The notes below the pieces were generated by a model. That model was not told the origin of the DNA. It worked only from the letters and a program-made list of their open reading frames with translations, and did not search any database. Below are positions 1 through 8,724 of a DNA stretch of 64,000 nucleotides, piece by piece; positions within the stretch are counted from its first letter, which is position 1; every line of letters starts with the position of its first letter. The position numbers and the translations under genes are program-made. Origin of the DNA: an uncultured Holophagaceae bacterium. Lineage in GTDB: Bacteria > Acidobacteriota > Holophagae > Holophagales > Holophagaceae. Location of the stretch: assembly GCA_903884655.1 (NCBI GenBank), contig CAISFO010000045.1:62001-126000 (forward strand), written 5' to 3'.

Positions 1-565
1 GGAAGTAGCTGACTTCCTCCGCCAGGTTCCGTTCCCGCTCGGCGAGCCGGGCGAGATGCTCGGCCTGCTTCAGGCCCAGGGCCAGCAGCGAAGCGAAGAC
101 CCCCACATGATGCAGCACGCTTTCCGGGTACTGGCGGCAGACCATGGCATCGAGGGTCATCAGTCCGAACGTCTCGCCCTGGCTGCGCAGCGGCGCCACC
201 AGGCAGCTGTGGCCGTGGGGCATCTCCAGCAGGCCGTGGAAGGTGTCCTCGCCGGGATCGTCCTCATCGAACGTGGCGGGGCGGGAGCGGGCCTTCAGGG
301 CGTTCTGCAGCCGGAGGTTGCCCCGCACGGGAATGGGCGCTTCGGAAAGCTGGGGCGTGGCGAGGGGCCCCAGGGCGTGGGCGACCCGAAGGCCGTCGCC
401 TTCCCGCAGCAGCACCGTGGCCAGGTCATAGGGCACCAGCTGGCCCAGCCGCTCGAAGGCATGCGCCACCATGCGCTCCGGCTCTTCGCCCAGGGTCAGC
501 AGGGCGCCGGCTTCCTCCACCAGGCGGGCGCCGGTGAGCGCGGCATCGAGATCCTGAGTCGGCAT
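1..565 (-). CDS. GAF-domain regulator, N-terminal part (NorR-like?)
   Basis: Incomplete: the gene runs off the left edge and only about 188 N-terminal residues are visible. The ATG at 563-565 is preceded by a good Shine-Dalgarno (GGAGGTG), which fixes the start. The visible part reads as one GAF domain (roughly residues 15-165, with a typical GLMTLD strand near its end) followed by an amphipathic helix rich in Arg/Glu. That arrangement is what NorR-type sigma-54 activators have before their AAA+ domain, but GAF-GGDEF proteins and histidine kinases can start the same way, and no catalytic domain is in view. The NorR reading is inference, mildly favoured by the YtfE-type repair protein 4 kb away. 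Sure of the GAF domain, unsure of the output. Confidence 0.6.
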   Translation of the reverse strand, partial: MPTQDLDAALTGARLVEEAGALLTLGEEPERMVAHAFERLGQLVPYDLATVLLREGDGLRVAHALGPLATPQLSEAPIPVRGNLRLQNALKARSRPATFDEDDPGEDTFHGLLEMPHGHSCLVAPLRSQGETFGLMTLDAMVCRQYPESVLHHVGVFASLLALGLKQAEHLARLAERERNLAEEVSYF

Positions 566-684
566 GGGCACCTCCGGGCTGATTCTCGGCATTTCGAGAT
601 CCCAGTCAAGCCACCTTCTCCCAGGAAGGGGCCGCTCCCCAGGGCTGAAGGTTATACTGCCCGTGACCTTTCAACGGAAACCGC

Positions 685-3216
685 TTGACCACACCTGCCA
701 CCCATTTCGGTTCCTACCGGCTGCTTTCCCGCCTGGGAGAAGGGGCTATGGGCGAAGTGTGGCGGGCGCTCGACCTGCGGCTGGAACGGGAAGTCGCGCT
801 CAAGATCCTCAAGGATGCCGATGACCTGCGCCGGAAGGCGCTCATCGGTGAGGCCAAGATGGCCTGCCAGCTGAATCATCCGAACATCGCCCACATCTAC
901 GACGCCGGCGAGGTGGAAGGCACCCCCTACATCGCCATGGAGCTGGTGGAGGGTCGCTCGCTCCGGGCCCTGGTGGGCCGGCCGCTGGAGGTGATCGCGC
1001 TTCAGGATCTGGCGCGGCAGGCTGCTTCGGCCCTCTCCCATGCCCACCATAAGGGCATCGTCCACCGGGATATCAAGCCGGAGAACCTGCTGCTGACGGA
1101 CGAGGGGCAGCTGAAGATCCTGGATTTCGGCATCGCCCGCCGCGGGGGGGAGGACACCGGGCCCGCTCCCATGTCCCACCACATGACCCTGGTGGAGCGG
1201 ACCGCGCCGGGCTACAGCCAGGGCACTCCCGCCTACATGAGCCCCGAGCAGGCGAATGGACAGGTCCTCTCCGGCCAATCCGACCAGTTCAGCCTCGGGG
1301 TGGTGCTCTACGAGTTGGCCACTGCGGTCCATCCCTTCCTGCGCGGCAGCCTGGTGGACACGCTCTATGCGGTCACCCGGGAGGAGCCCCGGCCCCTGTC
1401 CGAGGCCCGTCCGGACCTCCCACGCACCCTCCAGGATGCCATCCACCGCCTGATGGCCAAGGCCCCGAAGGACCGGTTCCCGAACCTCCAGGCCCTGGCC
1501 GCGGGGCTGGCCGAAAACGTCACGACCGCGTCGGTTCCGAACCTGGACCATCCTTCCCTGCGGGGTCGACCAAGTACTTCCCGCTGGCTGCTGGCTGCGG
1601 TGGCTGGGGTGCTGGCCCTGGGCGCGGCCGGGGGCATCTGGTACACGCGCCGCCCCGAGGTGACGGGCCTCGGCGAGGCCCGCAGGGCCTCCCGGGAGGA
1701 CTTCACCAAGGGGCGCAAAGTGGTGGCGATCCTGCCCCTGGAACAGCTGCAGCCCAACCCGGAGCACGCGTGGCTGAGCAACAGCTTTGCCGATGCCATG
1801 GCCTTCGGGCTGGTGCGGCGCGAGGATCTGGCCGTGGTGGACCGGCTCCGGGTGGTGGAGGCCATGCACCAGCTGGGGGATACGCCGGGCCAGGCGCCCA
1901 AGGCGGTCGGGGAACTGGGCCGGCAGCTCAAGGCGGAAATGCTGGTGCTCGGCAGCTACCAGGTGGTGGGAGGTCAGCTGCGCATGGCGGTGCGGGTGGT
2001 GGACACGCTCCGGGGCGCGACCCTGCACCAGTTCCAGCTGGACCGTCCCATGGCGGATCTCCTGAAGCTCGAGGATGAGCTTCAGCAGCGCCTTCCCCAG
2101 GAGATGGGCCTCGGCAGCGATCCCGGCGCCATGAGGTCCCAGGCCAAGCTGCCCCGGACCCGCGAGCTCTACACCAAGGCCCTGCAGGTCATCACGGACG
2201 GCAACCTGGATTCCGTGAAGCTCGCCAACTCCCTGCTGGCTTCGGCCATCGAGCTGGAGCCCGACTACGCCCCGGCCCGGGCGGAGTACGCCTGGACCAT
2301 GGCTGAACTCGGCGCCACCACGGCCCTCAGCCAGGGGCGGTATGACGAGGCCCAGGGCCTGCTGCGGCAGGGCAAGGCTGCGGCCGAACAGGCGATCGCC
2401 CTGGATCCCAGCGCTTCCCAGGCCTACCGCGCCCTGGCTTCCATCCTGCTCCGGATGGGTGATCTGGAAGGTTCCAGCCGCGCGGCCCTCCAGGCCGTGC
2501 GCCTCGACCCGGCCGACCACAAGGCCTACGACGTGCTGGCCGATGTCTTCGCCGGGCTGGAAGGCGAGGACAACCACCAGGCGGCCCGGCGCTACTTCGA
2601 GAAGTCCCTCAGCCTGTTCCCCGAGGGCTGGCAGGCGCACCACCGGTTCAGTGTGCTGCTCCAGAACGAGGGGGAGCTGCCTTCGGCGCTCCTGCACGCG
2701 GACCGGGCCATCGCCCTCCGTCCCGCGGCGGAATACGCCTATGTCACGGCGGCGGACGCCCTGCTCTGGATGGGGCGCGCCCATGAGGCGGAAGGGCGGC
2801 TGAAGGCGGGGTTGCGGGAGATCCCGGGCTCCAACGTGCTGCGCAGCCTGATGGCCTACGCGGCCTGGGACCGGAACGACCGGACTTCGGCGGAAACCTA
2901 CCTGAGGGAGCTGGAAGGTGTCTGGCCCCCGGATCATTCGAATACGGTGCTGCTCGCGGGTGTGAAACGGGCCCTGGCAGGCGATGGGGTCGGCGTCCGG
3001 TCTGATTTCGAAGCCTATCGCCAGAAAGTGGCGGCCGCTTCCCCGGCCACCCGGAAGCACAGTGAGCGGCGCGTGCTCTCCGTGAACCTCTACTTCATGG
3101 CCCGCATGGTGGCCCGCCTCGGTGATCCCGCCGCAGCCCAGGCCCTGGTGGAACTGGCCGACCGGTACCATCCGGGCAAGCTCAGGGTGGCGCAGCAGGA
3201 TCCGGTTTTCCGCTAG
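685..3216 (+). CDS. Membrane Ser/Thr protein kinase with C-terminal TPR region
   Basis: PknB/Stk1-type (Hanks-type) kinase, 843 aa. Visible: glycine loop GEGAMGEV (18-25), catalytic Lys40, HRDIKPEN (127-134), DFG (147-149) and GTPAYMSPEQ activation/P+1 segment (from 180), so the kinase should be active. One transmembrane helix lies at about 301-321. The extracytoplasmic half begins with a stretch resembling the FlgO/TolB N-terminal fold (about 340-480, predicted to bind or multimerise) and continues with TPR-like repeats to the end. Start is TTG at 685; the next in-frame ATG is codon 22, inside the glycine loop, so an upstream start is required even though no strong ribosome site is visible. 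Its last 4 nt overlap convergent plsC. Substrates are unknown. Confidence 0.88.
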   Translation: MTTPATHFGSYRLLSRLGEGAMGEVWRALDLRLEREVALKILKDADDLRRKALIGEAKMACQLNHPNIAHIYDAGEVEGTPYIAMELVEGRSLRALVGRPLEVIALQDLARQAASALSHAHHKGIVHRDIKPENLLLTDEGQLKILDFGIARRGGEDTGPAPMSHHMTLVERTAPGYSQGTPAYMSPEQANGQVLSGQSDQFSLGVVLYELATAVHPFLRGSLVDTLYAVTREEPRPLSEARPDLPRTLQDAIHRLMAKAPKDRFPNLQALAAGLAENVTTASVPNLDHPSLRGRPSTSRWLLAAVAGVLALGAAGGIWYTRRPEVTGLGEARRASREDFTKGRKVVAILPLEQLQPNPEHAWLSNSFADAMAFGLVRREDLAVVDRLRVVEAMHQLGDTPGQAPKAVGELGRQLKAEMLVLGSYQVVGGQLRMAVRVVDTLRGATLHQFQLDRPMADLLKLEDELQQRLPQEMGLGSDPGAMRSQAKLPRTRELYTKALQVITDGNLDSVKLANSLLASAIELEPDYAPARAEYAWTMAELGATTALSQGRYDEAQGLLRQGKAAAEQAIALDPSASQAYRALASILLRMGDLEGSSRAALQAVRLDPADHKAYDVLADVFAGLEGEDNHQAARRYFEKSLSLFPEGWQAHHRFSVLLQNEGELPSALLHADRAIALRPAAEYAYVTAADALLWMGRAHEAEGRLKAGLREIPGSNVLRSLMAYAAWDRNDRTSAETYLRELEGVWPPDHSNTVLLAGVKRALAGDGVGVRSDFEAYRQKVAAASPATRKHSERRVLSVNLYFMARMVARLGDPAAAQALVELADRYHPGKLRVAQQDPVFR

Positions 3217-3956
3217 CTGGTCCGGGCTTCGGCCACCAGGGCTTCGATGCGGGACCGCACTTCCTTCATGAGGGCATCCCGGTCCCCGTGTTCGGAAGGA
3301 TGCACGGGTTCCCCCACGTGGAGGACGTAACGGCCTGGCCGGATTCTCAGGCTCCCGGAGGCGAGCACCCGGAACCCTCCCACGGTGGCCAGTGGGACGA
3401 TGGGCACGCCTGCCTCCTGGGCCAGGGCGAAGCCGCCTTTCTTGAAGGGCAGCATGTCGCCGCTGCGGGTGCGGGTGCCTTCGGGGAAGATCACCACGTT
3501 CTTGCCATTCCGGATCTCCTGGGCTGCAGCCCGGATGCTCTGGATGGAGCGCTCCCGGTTCCCACGGTCGATGAAGATCACGCCGGCGGCCCAGGCTGCC
3601 CAGCCGATGAAGGGAACGTACTGAAGCTCCTTCTTGGCGATGAAGACCGCCGGCACGGGCAGGGCGGCAATCAGGATGGGAGGGTCCATCTGGCTTTCAT
3701 GGTTGGACATGAAAATCACTGGTTGCCGGCCATCGCGAACCGCTTCGGGCAGGCGATCCCAGCCTTGCAGCGTGTAGGGGATGTGACAGAACCAGGCCAT
3801 GCCCCGGGCGAACATGGGGCCTACTGCGTAGAAAGCACGACGCCGGCCGAGGAAGGGCACAGCCAGGAAGATGCCCAGGACCGTCATGGGCACGGTCACC
3901 AGGGCCCAGACCGCCATCGCGATTCCGCCGAATCCCGTGTCTCGCCAGTTGGCCAC
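3213..3956 (-). CDS. plsC: 1-acyl-sn-glycerol-3-phosphate acyltransferase
   Basis: Transfers an acyl chain to lysophosphatidate to make phosphatidate, the branch point of phospholipid synthesis, at the cytoplasmic membrane. The 247-aa product has the family length, a hydrophobic N-terminus (about residues 11-36), the catalytic NH-X4-D motif (NHESQMD, 85-91), and the substrate-binding FPEGTR motif (157-162). Start is GTG at 3956; the upstream GGAGG is very close to it, so ATG at codon 14 is an alternative. It is convergent with and overlaps the kinase gene by 4 nt, and is divergent from the small gene at 4002. Family assignment is firm, though related acyltransferases share these motifs. Confidence 0.9.
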   Translation of the reverse strand: MANWRDTGFGGIAMAVWALVTVPMTVLGIFLAVPFLGRRRAFYAVGPMFARGMAWFCHIPYTLQGWDRLPEAVRDGRQPVIFMSNHESQMDPPILIAALPVPAVFIAKKELQYVPFIGWAAWAAGVIFIDRGNRERSIQSIRAAAQEIRNGKNVVIFPEGTRTRSGDMLPFKKGGFALAQEAGVPIVPLATVGGFRVLASGSLRIRPGRYVLHVGEPVHPSEHGDRDALMKEVRSRIEALVAEARTS

Positions 3957-4001
3957 GCCTCCTCCCTATACTGACTAAGCTAGCAGTTGTGGAGGTCACC
4001 C

Positions 4002-4220
4002 GTGGGCATCACCGAGCAGATCCTTTCCGATCACGCCGCGCGCAAGGATCACGAGGGTATCGCCTGGTTCACCCAGGCAGACCTGCAGCGCCTCGGCATC
4101 CACGATCAGTTGTTCACGGTCATGCAGACTGTCCAGCACACGTTGCGTCTGCACAAGGCCCACCAGGTGGTGGAGAGCCAAGGTTGCACGGATCGCTGGA
4201 GCCTGCAGGACACGCACTGA
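4002..4220 (+). CDS. Small hypothetical protein, 72 aa
   Basis: Starts with GTG at 4002, five bases after a strong GGAGG, and ends at TGA 4218-4220. Codons are G/C-ending like the neighbours, which together with the ribosome site supports a real gene. The product is soluble, with no signal peptide and no membrane segment; it is His-rich (8 of 72) and has two Cys/Trp-containing patches near the C-terminus (QGCTDRWS). The first dozen residues resemble the start of aconitase-family large subunits (ITEQILSDHA), but nothing after that fits, so I do not assign it. It is convergent with the YtfE-like gene, whose stop lies 20 nt beyond. Confidence 0.6.
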   Translation: MGITEQILSDHAARKDHEGIAWFTQADLQRLGIHDQLFTVMQTVQHTLRLHKAHQVVESQGCTDRWSLQDTH

Positions 4221-4239
4221 CCCTTTCCATTCCCACGGG

Positions 4240-4956
4240 TCAGCCGTGGAGCGCAGCCTCCATGGTCCTGGCCCGGGGATGGAGGATCTGGTTCTCCAGG
4301 TAGATGTGCCGGTGCAGGTCCTCTTCCAGGGCCTTGAAGCCCTGGTAGAGGGCCCGGAAGGTGGCGCAGCCATCGGCGGGCGTGGTGTACCCATTCGTGC
4401 CGGCCCGGAGGCGCCCGAGCAGGCTTCCCACGGCCTCGTGCTCGGCTTCCATGACCCGGATGGGGCTCTGGACACTGGCGAAACAAGCCTCTGCGGCCTG
4501 TCCGGCATCCATCCGGCGGATGAAGGGGAACAGGATCTGCTCTTCCTTCATGAGGTGGGGCATCAGGTCACTGGCCAGGGCCTGGAAGAGGTCGAAGACC
4601 TCGTCGAGTTCGGGATGGTTCTCGCCGTGGGCTGCGAGCACTTTCCCCAGCAGCAGGTCGAGCCTGGGCAGTTCCGTGCGGAGGTAGGCGTGGTGGGTGG
4701 CTTCGATATGGGCCAGGAGCTCCGTCAGGGAGGCGTCCATCCAGGCCTGAGGCGAAGACGCTCCAGCGACGGGGGCTTCCAGGGAGGCCAGGGCGGCGAG
4801 GATGGCCTCAGGGAGAAGTCCTGCCGCCACGCTGGCTTCCCGCAGGGTCCGGTGGCCCCCGCAGCAGTAGTCCACGCCCTGGTCCTCGAGGTATCGCATG
4901 GCCTGGGGCCAGGCCATTACCAGATCGCCCACCTTGGTATCGAGATCGAGGGTCAT
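4240..4956 (-). CDS. ytfE: Iron-sulfur cluster repair di-iron protein (YtfE/RIC/ScdA family)
   Basis: Hemerythrin-like di-iron protein that restores Fe-S clusters damaged by nitric oxide or oxidants in the cytoplasm. Chosen start is the ATG at 4956, which follows GGAGG; the open frame continues 26 codons upstream without a better site. The 238-aa product opens with the ScdA_N domain (residues 1-60) carrying the hallmark adjacent cysteines in DYCCGGHRTLRE (29-40). It continues with a four-helix HHE domain whose iron ligands are visible as ATHHAYLR, HGENHPELD, LMKEEQILFPF, EAEHEA and HIYLENQILHPRA. Length and motif order match E. coli YtfE (220 aa). A nitrosative-stress regulator might be the GAF protein at the window start, but I see no clear NsrR or FNR operator upstream. 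Confidence 0.92.
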   Translation of the reverse strand: MTLDLDTKVGDLVMAWPQAMRYLEDQGVDYCCGGHRTLREASVAAGLLPEAILAALASLEAPVAGASSPQAWMDASLTELLAHIEATHHAYLRTELPRLDLLLGKVLAAHGENHPELDEVFDLFQALASDLMPHLMKEEQILFPFIRRMDAGQAAEACFASVQSPIRVMEAEHEAVGSLLGRLRAGTNGYTTPADGCATFRALYQGFKALEEDLHRHIYLENQILHPRARTMEAALHG

Positions 4957-5166
4957 GCTGCCTCCGGAGGGAATGCGTCCCGAGTCCCAAGATGGAGCAG
5001 ACATGGTGTGTCGCGAATCACAATAACTAACCAAAAAGGTCTGATTTTCTTTTAAATGAATCCGGATTCCTCCGGTCGCCTCCTAAGTGTTGATCAGAGA
5101 GCCTTTTCCTCCTTTTCGTGCGGCCTTCGGAACCCTTCGATTTGGACCAGGCACCGGCCGCGCAGG

Positions 5167-5481
5167 CTAGGGCACAGGATCAAGGCCGCCGACCGTCAGC
5201 GGCGAGCACCGGATCAACCGCCAGGTAGTGAGGAGGCCGCCCCGCAAGGTTCCGTATTTCTGGATGCAGCCCAGGCCGTAGTGGCTGCAGGTGGGCGTGA
5301 ACTTGCACTGGGTGGTCAGGTGGCCCGAAAGGGTGGCCTGGTAGACGCGGATGATCCCTCGGCAGAACCAGGCCGTGGGTTGGAAGCAGACGGGCAGGCA
5401 GGCCTCGAGCGCCAGGCAGAGGGCGGCGGCCAGGACAGGGTGGGCCAGCAGCCAGACGAGCACCCTAGGCCTTCGCCGCAT
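5167..5481 (-). CDS. yidD: Membrane protein insertion efficiency factor YidD
   Basis: Small membrane-associated protein (104 aa) that assists YidC-dependent insertion of inner-membrane proteins. The family core is unmistakable: RVYQATLS, then CKFTPTCSHYGL and the GLLTTWRLIRCSP segment with conserved cysteines. A hydrophobic N-terminal stretch precedes it (residues 7-28). The gene starts inside the 3' end of ispG (17 nt overlap), so the two are probably translationally coupled. Usual neighbours of yidD are rnpA, yidC and rpmH; pairing with ispG is less common. Confidence 0.9.
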   Translation of the reverse strand: MRRRPRVLVWLLAHPVLAAALCLALEACLPVCFQPTAWFCRGIIRVYQATLSGHLTTQCKFTPTCSHYGLGCIQKYGTLRGGLLTTWRLIRCSPLTVGGLDPVP

Positions 5482-6571
5482 CGGCCTCAGCCTTCACCTT
5501 CCGGGCCTCTTCAAGGAATGCAGGGACCAGATCCTCCTCCTTCACCTTCCTGATGAGCTCGCCTTTCCGGTAGATCAGGCCTTCGCCTGCCCCGCCGGCC
5601 ACACCCAGGTCCGCATCCTTGGCCTCGCCGGGCCCGTTCACGACGCAGCCCATGACGGCGTAGGTGATGTTCTCGTGATTGATGAGCTTGAGGCCCTCCT
5701 CGATCTCGTTGGCCACGCGGTTCAGGTCGATCTGCACCCGGCCGCAGCTGGGGCAGCTCACCATGCGGAAGCCGCCGCTGCGCAGGGCCAGAGCGCGCAG
5801 CATCTCGTGGCCCACGCGGCACTCGTCCTCGCCTTCACCTGTGAGCGAGACCCGGATGGTGTCGCCGATGCCTTCGGCCAGCAGGATGCCCATGCCGATG
5901 CTGGACCGGATGGTGCCGCCGAAGGGCGTGCCAGCTTCCGTGATGCCCAGGTGGAAGGGATAGTCCACCTGCTTCGCCAGCAGCCGGTAGGCCTGGACGG
6001 TGCGGACCACATCGCTGGCCTTGAGGCTGACCTTGATGTCGCGGAAGCCCTCTCGCTCGAGGACATCAATGTGGCGGAGGGCGCTTTCCACCATGGCCTC
6101 GGGGGTGGCTGTGCCGAACTTCTCCAGCAGGTCCTTCTCCAGGCTGCCGCCGTTCACGCCGATGCGGATGGAGATGCCCTTGGACCCGGCCTTGTCCACC
6201 ACTGCCTTCACGCGGTCCTGGCCGCCGATGTTGCCCGGGTTGATGCGCAGGCAGGCGGCGCCGCCATCCGCGGCCACCAAGGCCAGGCGGTAGTCGAAGT
6301 GGATGTCGGCCACCACCGGGATGGGGCTGCGATCGCAGATCTCGTGGAAGACCTCGCCCGCCTTCTTGGTGGGGACGCTCACCCGCACGATCTCGCAGCC
6401 GGCATTGGCGTAGCTGTAGATCTGGTTGACCGTGGCTTCCACGTCCCGGCTGTCGGTCTTGGTCATGCTCTGCACGGTGATGGGCGCGTCCCCGCCCACC
6501 AGCACCGTGCCCACCAGGATCTGGCGGGTCCTGCGGCGCGGGGCGAGGGGCTGGGGAGCCTGTTCGGACAT
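5465..6571 (-). CDS. ispG: 4-hydroxy-3-methylbut-2-en-1-yl diphosphate synthase (flavodoxin/ferredoxin)
   Basis: Penultimate enzyme of the MEP isoprenoid pathway (GcpE): reductive ring opening of MEcPP to HMBPP using a [4Fe-4S] cluster. The 368-aa product has the compact two-domain bacterial form: a TIM barrel (VGGDAPITVQSMTKTD near the start; AGCEIVRVSVPT) and a C-terminal cluster domain with the three ligands in SCPSCGR and CVVNGPGE. All key residues are intact. It heads a two-gene unit with yidD. A perfect 10-bp hairpin (6626-6649) separates it from the flagellar operon upstream. Confidence 0.96.
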   Translation of the reverse strand: MSEQAPQPLAPRRRTRQILVGTVLVGGDAPITVQSMTKTDSRDVEATVNQIYSYANAGCEIVRVSVPTKKAGEVFHEICDRSPIPVVADIHFDYRLALVAADGGAACLRINPGNIGGQDRVKAVVDKAGSKGISIRIGVNGGSLEKDLLEKFGTATPEAMVESALRHIDVLEREGFRDIKVSLKASDVVRTVQAYRLLAKQVDYPFHLGITEAGTPFGGTIRSSIGMGILLAEGIGDTIRVSLTGEGEDECRVGHEMLRALALRSGGFRMVSCPSCGRVQIDLNRVANEIEEGLKLINHENITYAVMGCVVNGPGEAKDADLGVAGGAGEGLIYRKGELIRKVKEEDLVPAFLEEARKVKAEADAAKA

Positions 6572-6625
6572 GGGACCTCGATCAAAGGTCCCATTCTATC
6601 CTTCAATGCCCCTGTCAGTACATGA

Positions 6626-6649
6626 CGCGCGGCCCGCCAGGGCCGCGCG
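6626..6649 (-). terminator. Strong GC hairpin at the end of the flagellar operon
   Basis: Perfect 10-bp inverted repeat CGCGCGGCCC / GGGCCGCGCG with a 4-nt loop, 16 nt beyond the flgE stop codon. No T-run follows on the minus strand, so it is either an mRNA-stabilising 3' hairpin or a terminator of the non-canonical kind. Confidence 0.45.
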
Positions 6650-6665
6650 ATGATCATGGAGCTGG

Positions 6666-8003
6666 CTACTGCTTGAGGTTCAAAGTCACCTGGAGGAGCT
6701 GGTCCGTGGTGGTGACGATCTTGGAGTTCGCCTCGTAGCCGCGCTGGCTGAGGATGAGCTTGGTGAACTCGGTGGCCACATCCACGTTGGAGAGCTCCAG
6801 GTTCGAGCCGAGGACACCGCCGCGGCCACCCTGCCCAGCTACACCAATCGTGGGAGAGCCGGAGGACAGGCTCTGGGCCCAGTGGCTGTTTCCGGCCTGG
6901 ACCAATCCATTGACGTTGTTGAAGGAGGAGAGAGCCACCTGGGCGAGCTGGATGACTTGGCCGTTGGTAAAGGTGCCGCTGATGATGCCGGTCTGATCAA
7001 CGGTCATGCTCGTGAGAGAGCCAGCTCCATAGCCATTCTGGGAACTGCTGGTGGCGGCGCTGGCGGCGCTGTACTGGGAGACATTTGTGCTCTTGTCGGT
7101 GTTGACCAGGGCCATGGTGATGTTGCTGTTGGCGGCGCCATTGCCCCAGGCGATGGTCATCAAAGGATTGGCCGCGGTGCTGGTGGCTGGCACCTGGGTG
7201 GGAACACCACCAACAAGGGCCGTATCAGACAACAATGCGCCTGCGGGTGAGAAGTCCAGCGTGCCCATGACGGGGGCCGTGGCTGGCGGGACAATCGGGA
7301 ACGCCTGAGTCACATTGTTGATGGTGATCGTGGAGTTTGGAGGCCCGGCGATTGTATAGGTCCAGGTGTTGGGGGCTGTCTTTGTGTAGGTGGCCACGAG
7401 GCTCTGGGCATTGCCTTGGCTGTCATAGACCTGGATGGGGGTGGTGAAGGTGGTTCCTGCGGGGTCCGAGGCATTCAGGTTCATGCCTGTGGTGATCTTG
7501 CTAGTGGCGAAGGCGCTGGCAGTGGTTCCCGCGTTGATCTGGATCGGCGCCAGGGCTGCGGAGGTGTTCACAAGCCCGGTAACCGGGTCGCGGACCCAGC
7601 CCATGACGCTGGAGCCATCGTTGGCCACCAGGTTGCCGGTGTTGTTGATGGTGAAGTTCCCGGCCCTGGAATAGACCTGCTGACCGGCGGGTGTCTGCAG
7701 GGTGAAGAAGCCGTTCCCCTGGATGGCCATGTCGAGCGCATTCCCTGTCGACTGGAAGGAGGACTGGGAGAAGTTCTGGGAGACCCCGTTCACCTGGGTG
7801 CCCAGGCCGAACTGGATGGGGTCGCCGTTGCCCTGCGTGGAAACCCCGCCCAGGCTGGTGCTGAAGATGTCGCTGAAGGTGGTGCTGGACCCCTTGAAGC
7901 CGACCGTATTGATGTTCGACAGGTTGTTGCCGATGACGTTCAGCGCGTTGGCGTTGGTCGCGAGGCCCGAAAGGCCTGAATAGAAGGCGGAATAGAGGCT
8001 CAT
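6666..8003 (-). CDS. flgE: Flagellar hook protein FlgE
   Basis: Subunit of the flagellar hook, exported through the flagellar type III apparatus. The N-terminus (MSLYSAFYSGLSGLATNANA, followed by NVIGNNLSNINTVGFKGS) is the classic rod/hook D0 motif. The C-terminus (LELSNVDVATEFTKLILSQRGYEANSKI) is the matching FlgE/FlgG C-terminal D0 helix. The central part is Thr/Ala/Asn-rich, as in hook D1/D2 domains. 445 aa is normal for FlgE. It is the last gene of the operon, 18 nt after flgD. Confidence 0.96.
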   Translation of the reverse strand: MSLYSAFYSGLSGLATNANALNVIGNNLSNINTVGFKGSSTTFSDIFSTSLGGVSTQGNGDPIQFGLGTQVNGVSQNFSQSSFQSTGNALDMAIQGNGFFTLQTPAGQQVYSRAGNFTINNTGNLVANDGSSVMGWVRDPVTGLVNTSAALAPIQINAGTTASAFATSKITTGMNLNASDPAGTTFTTPIQVYDSQGNAQSLVATYTKTAPNTWTYTIAGPPNSTITINNVTQAFPIVPPATAPVMGTLDFSPAGALLSDTALVGGVPTQVPATSTAANPLMTIAWGNGAANSNITMALVNTDKSTNVSQYSAASAATSSSQNGYGAGSLTSMTVDQTGIISGTFTNGQVIQLAQVALSSFNNVNGLVQAGNSHWAQSLSSGSPTIGVAGQGGRGGVLGSNLELSNVDVATEFTKLILSQRGYEANSKIVTTTDQLLQVTLNLKQ

Positions 8004-8021
8004 GGGGGCTCCTTGGTGGGC

Positions 8022-8684
8022 TCAGGCGTCGATTTTCAGGATGTCGGAGAGGGCGTAGCTGGCATTTCCTGCGGACAGAGTCACGGCGCCGTTCTGGATG
8101 CTCACACCGGTCACCTTGACGCCATAGCTGACGGTGTTGCTGACCTGCGAGCCATTGGCACCGGTGGCGCTCACGGCGACCTTGTAGCTTCCATCGGGCA
8201 GCTGATTGCCGTTGGCGTCCCGACCATTCCAGGTCAGGGTGTTCGAACCCGCGTTCAGGTTGCCCTGGGGCAGGAGGGCGACGGCCTGACCGTTGGCGTT
8301 TGACACCGTCAGGGTCACATTGGCGTTGGCGCTGAGGTTGAGGTTCATCGCCGCCGAGCCGGAGCTCAGGTTGAACTGCGAGCCGCTCACCTCCACCGTC
8401 TTGCCGATGAGCCCGGCGGCCTGGGTCTGGGAGAGGCCGGTCATGGACGACTGCAGCGCCGCCAGCAAGGTGTTGGTCTGCTGGGACTGCTCCAGCGTCG
8501 AGAAGCTGGTCAGCTGCTGGACCATGGCGTTCGGATCCTGGGAGGACGAGGAGGTCGGGTCCTGGTTTTTCAGCTGCGCCACCAGCAGCTGCAGGAAGCC
8601 GTTCTTGTCGATGGTGTTGCTCGGGGTGGTGGTTTTGCTGCTGGTGGTGACGGGTGCCGTTGAACTGATCATTCCGGTCTGCAT
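8022..8684 (-). CDS. flgD: Flagellar hook-capping scaffold FlgD
   Basis: Scaffold cap that sits on the growing hook and guides FlgE polymerisation. The 220-aa product begins at ATG 8684, preceded by GGAGGTC; the frame is open further upstream but without a ribosome site. It shows the FlgD N-terminal motif (NGFLQLLVAQLKNQDPT, then AMVQQLTSFSTLEQ), a Ser/Gly-rich core, and the FlgD Ig-like/tudor region (LTWNGRDANGNQLPDGSYKV). Sits between fliK and flgE, the standard arrangement because all three work on the hook. Confidence 0.95.
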   Translation of the reverse strand: MQTGMISSTAPVTTSSKTTTPSNTIDKNGFLQLLVAQLKNQDPTSSSSQDPNAMVQQLTSFSTLEQSQQTNTLLAALQSSMTGLSQTQAAGLIGKTVEVSGSQFNLSSGSAAMNLNLSANANVTLTVSNANGQAVALLPQGNLNAGSNTLTWNGRDANGNQLPDGSYKVAVSATGANGSQVSNTVSYGVKVTGVSIQNGAVTLSAGNASYALSDILKIDA

Positions 8685-8724
8685 GAAGACCTCCAGGAGG
8701 GGGATGAAACAGGAACCGTGCCGG

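Noticed and set aside
652..3171. 839-codon open frame on the minus strand opposite the Ser/Thr kinase
   Set aside because: Its product is rich in Gly/His/Gln/Arg with no domain; the plus-strand frame carries every kinase motif. It is an antisense shadow of a GC-rich gene.
4002..4050. Small ORF start resembling the first residues of LeuC
   Set aside because: Only about a dozen residues fit and the rest of the protein has no aconitase motif, so it is not a leuC fragment.
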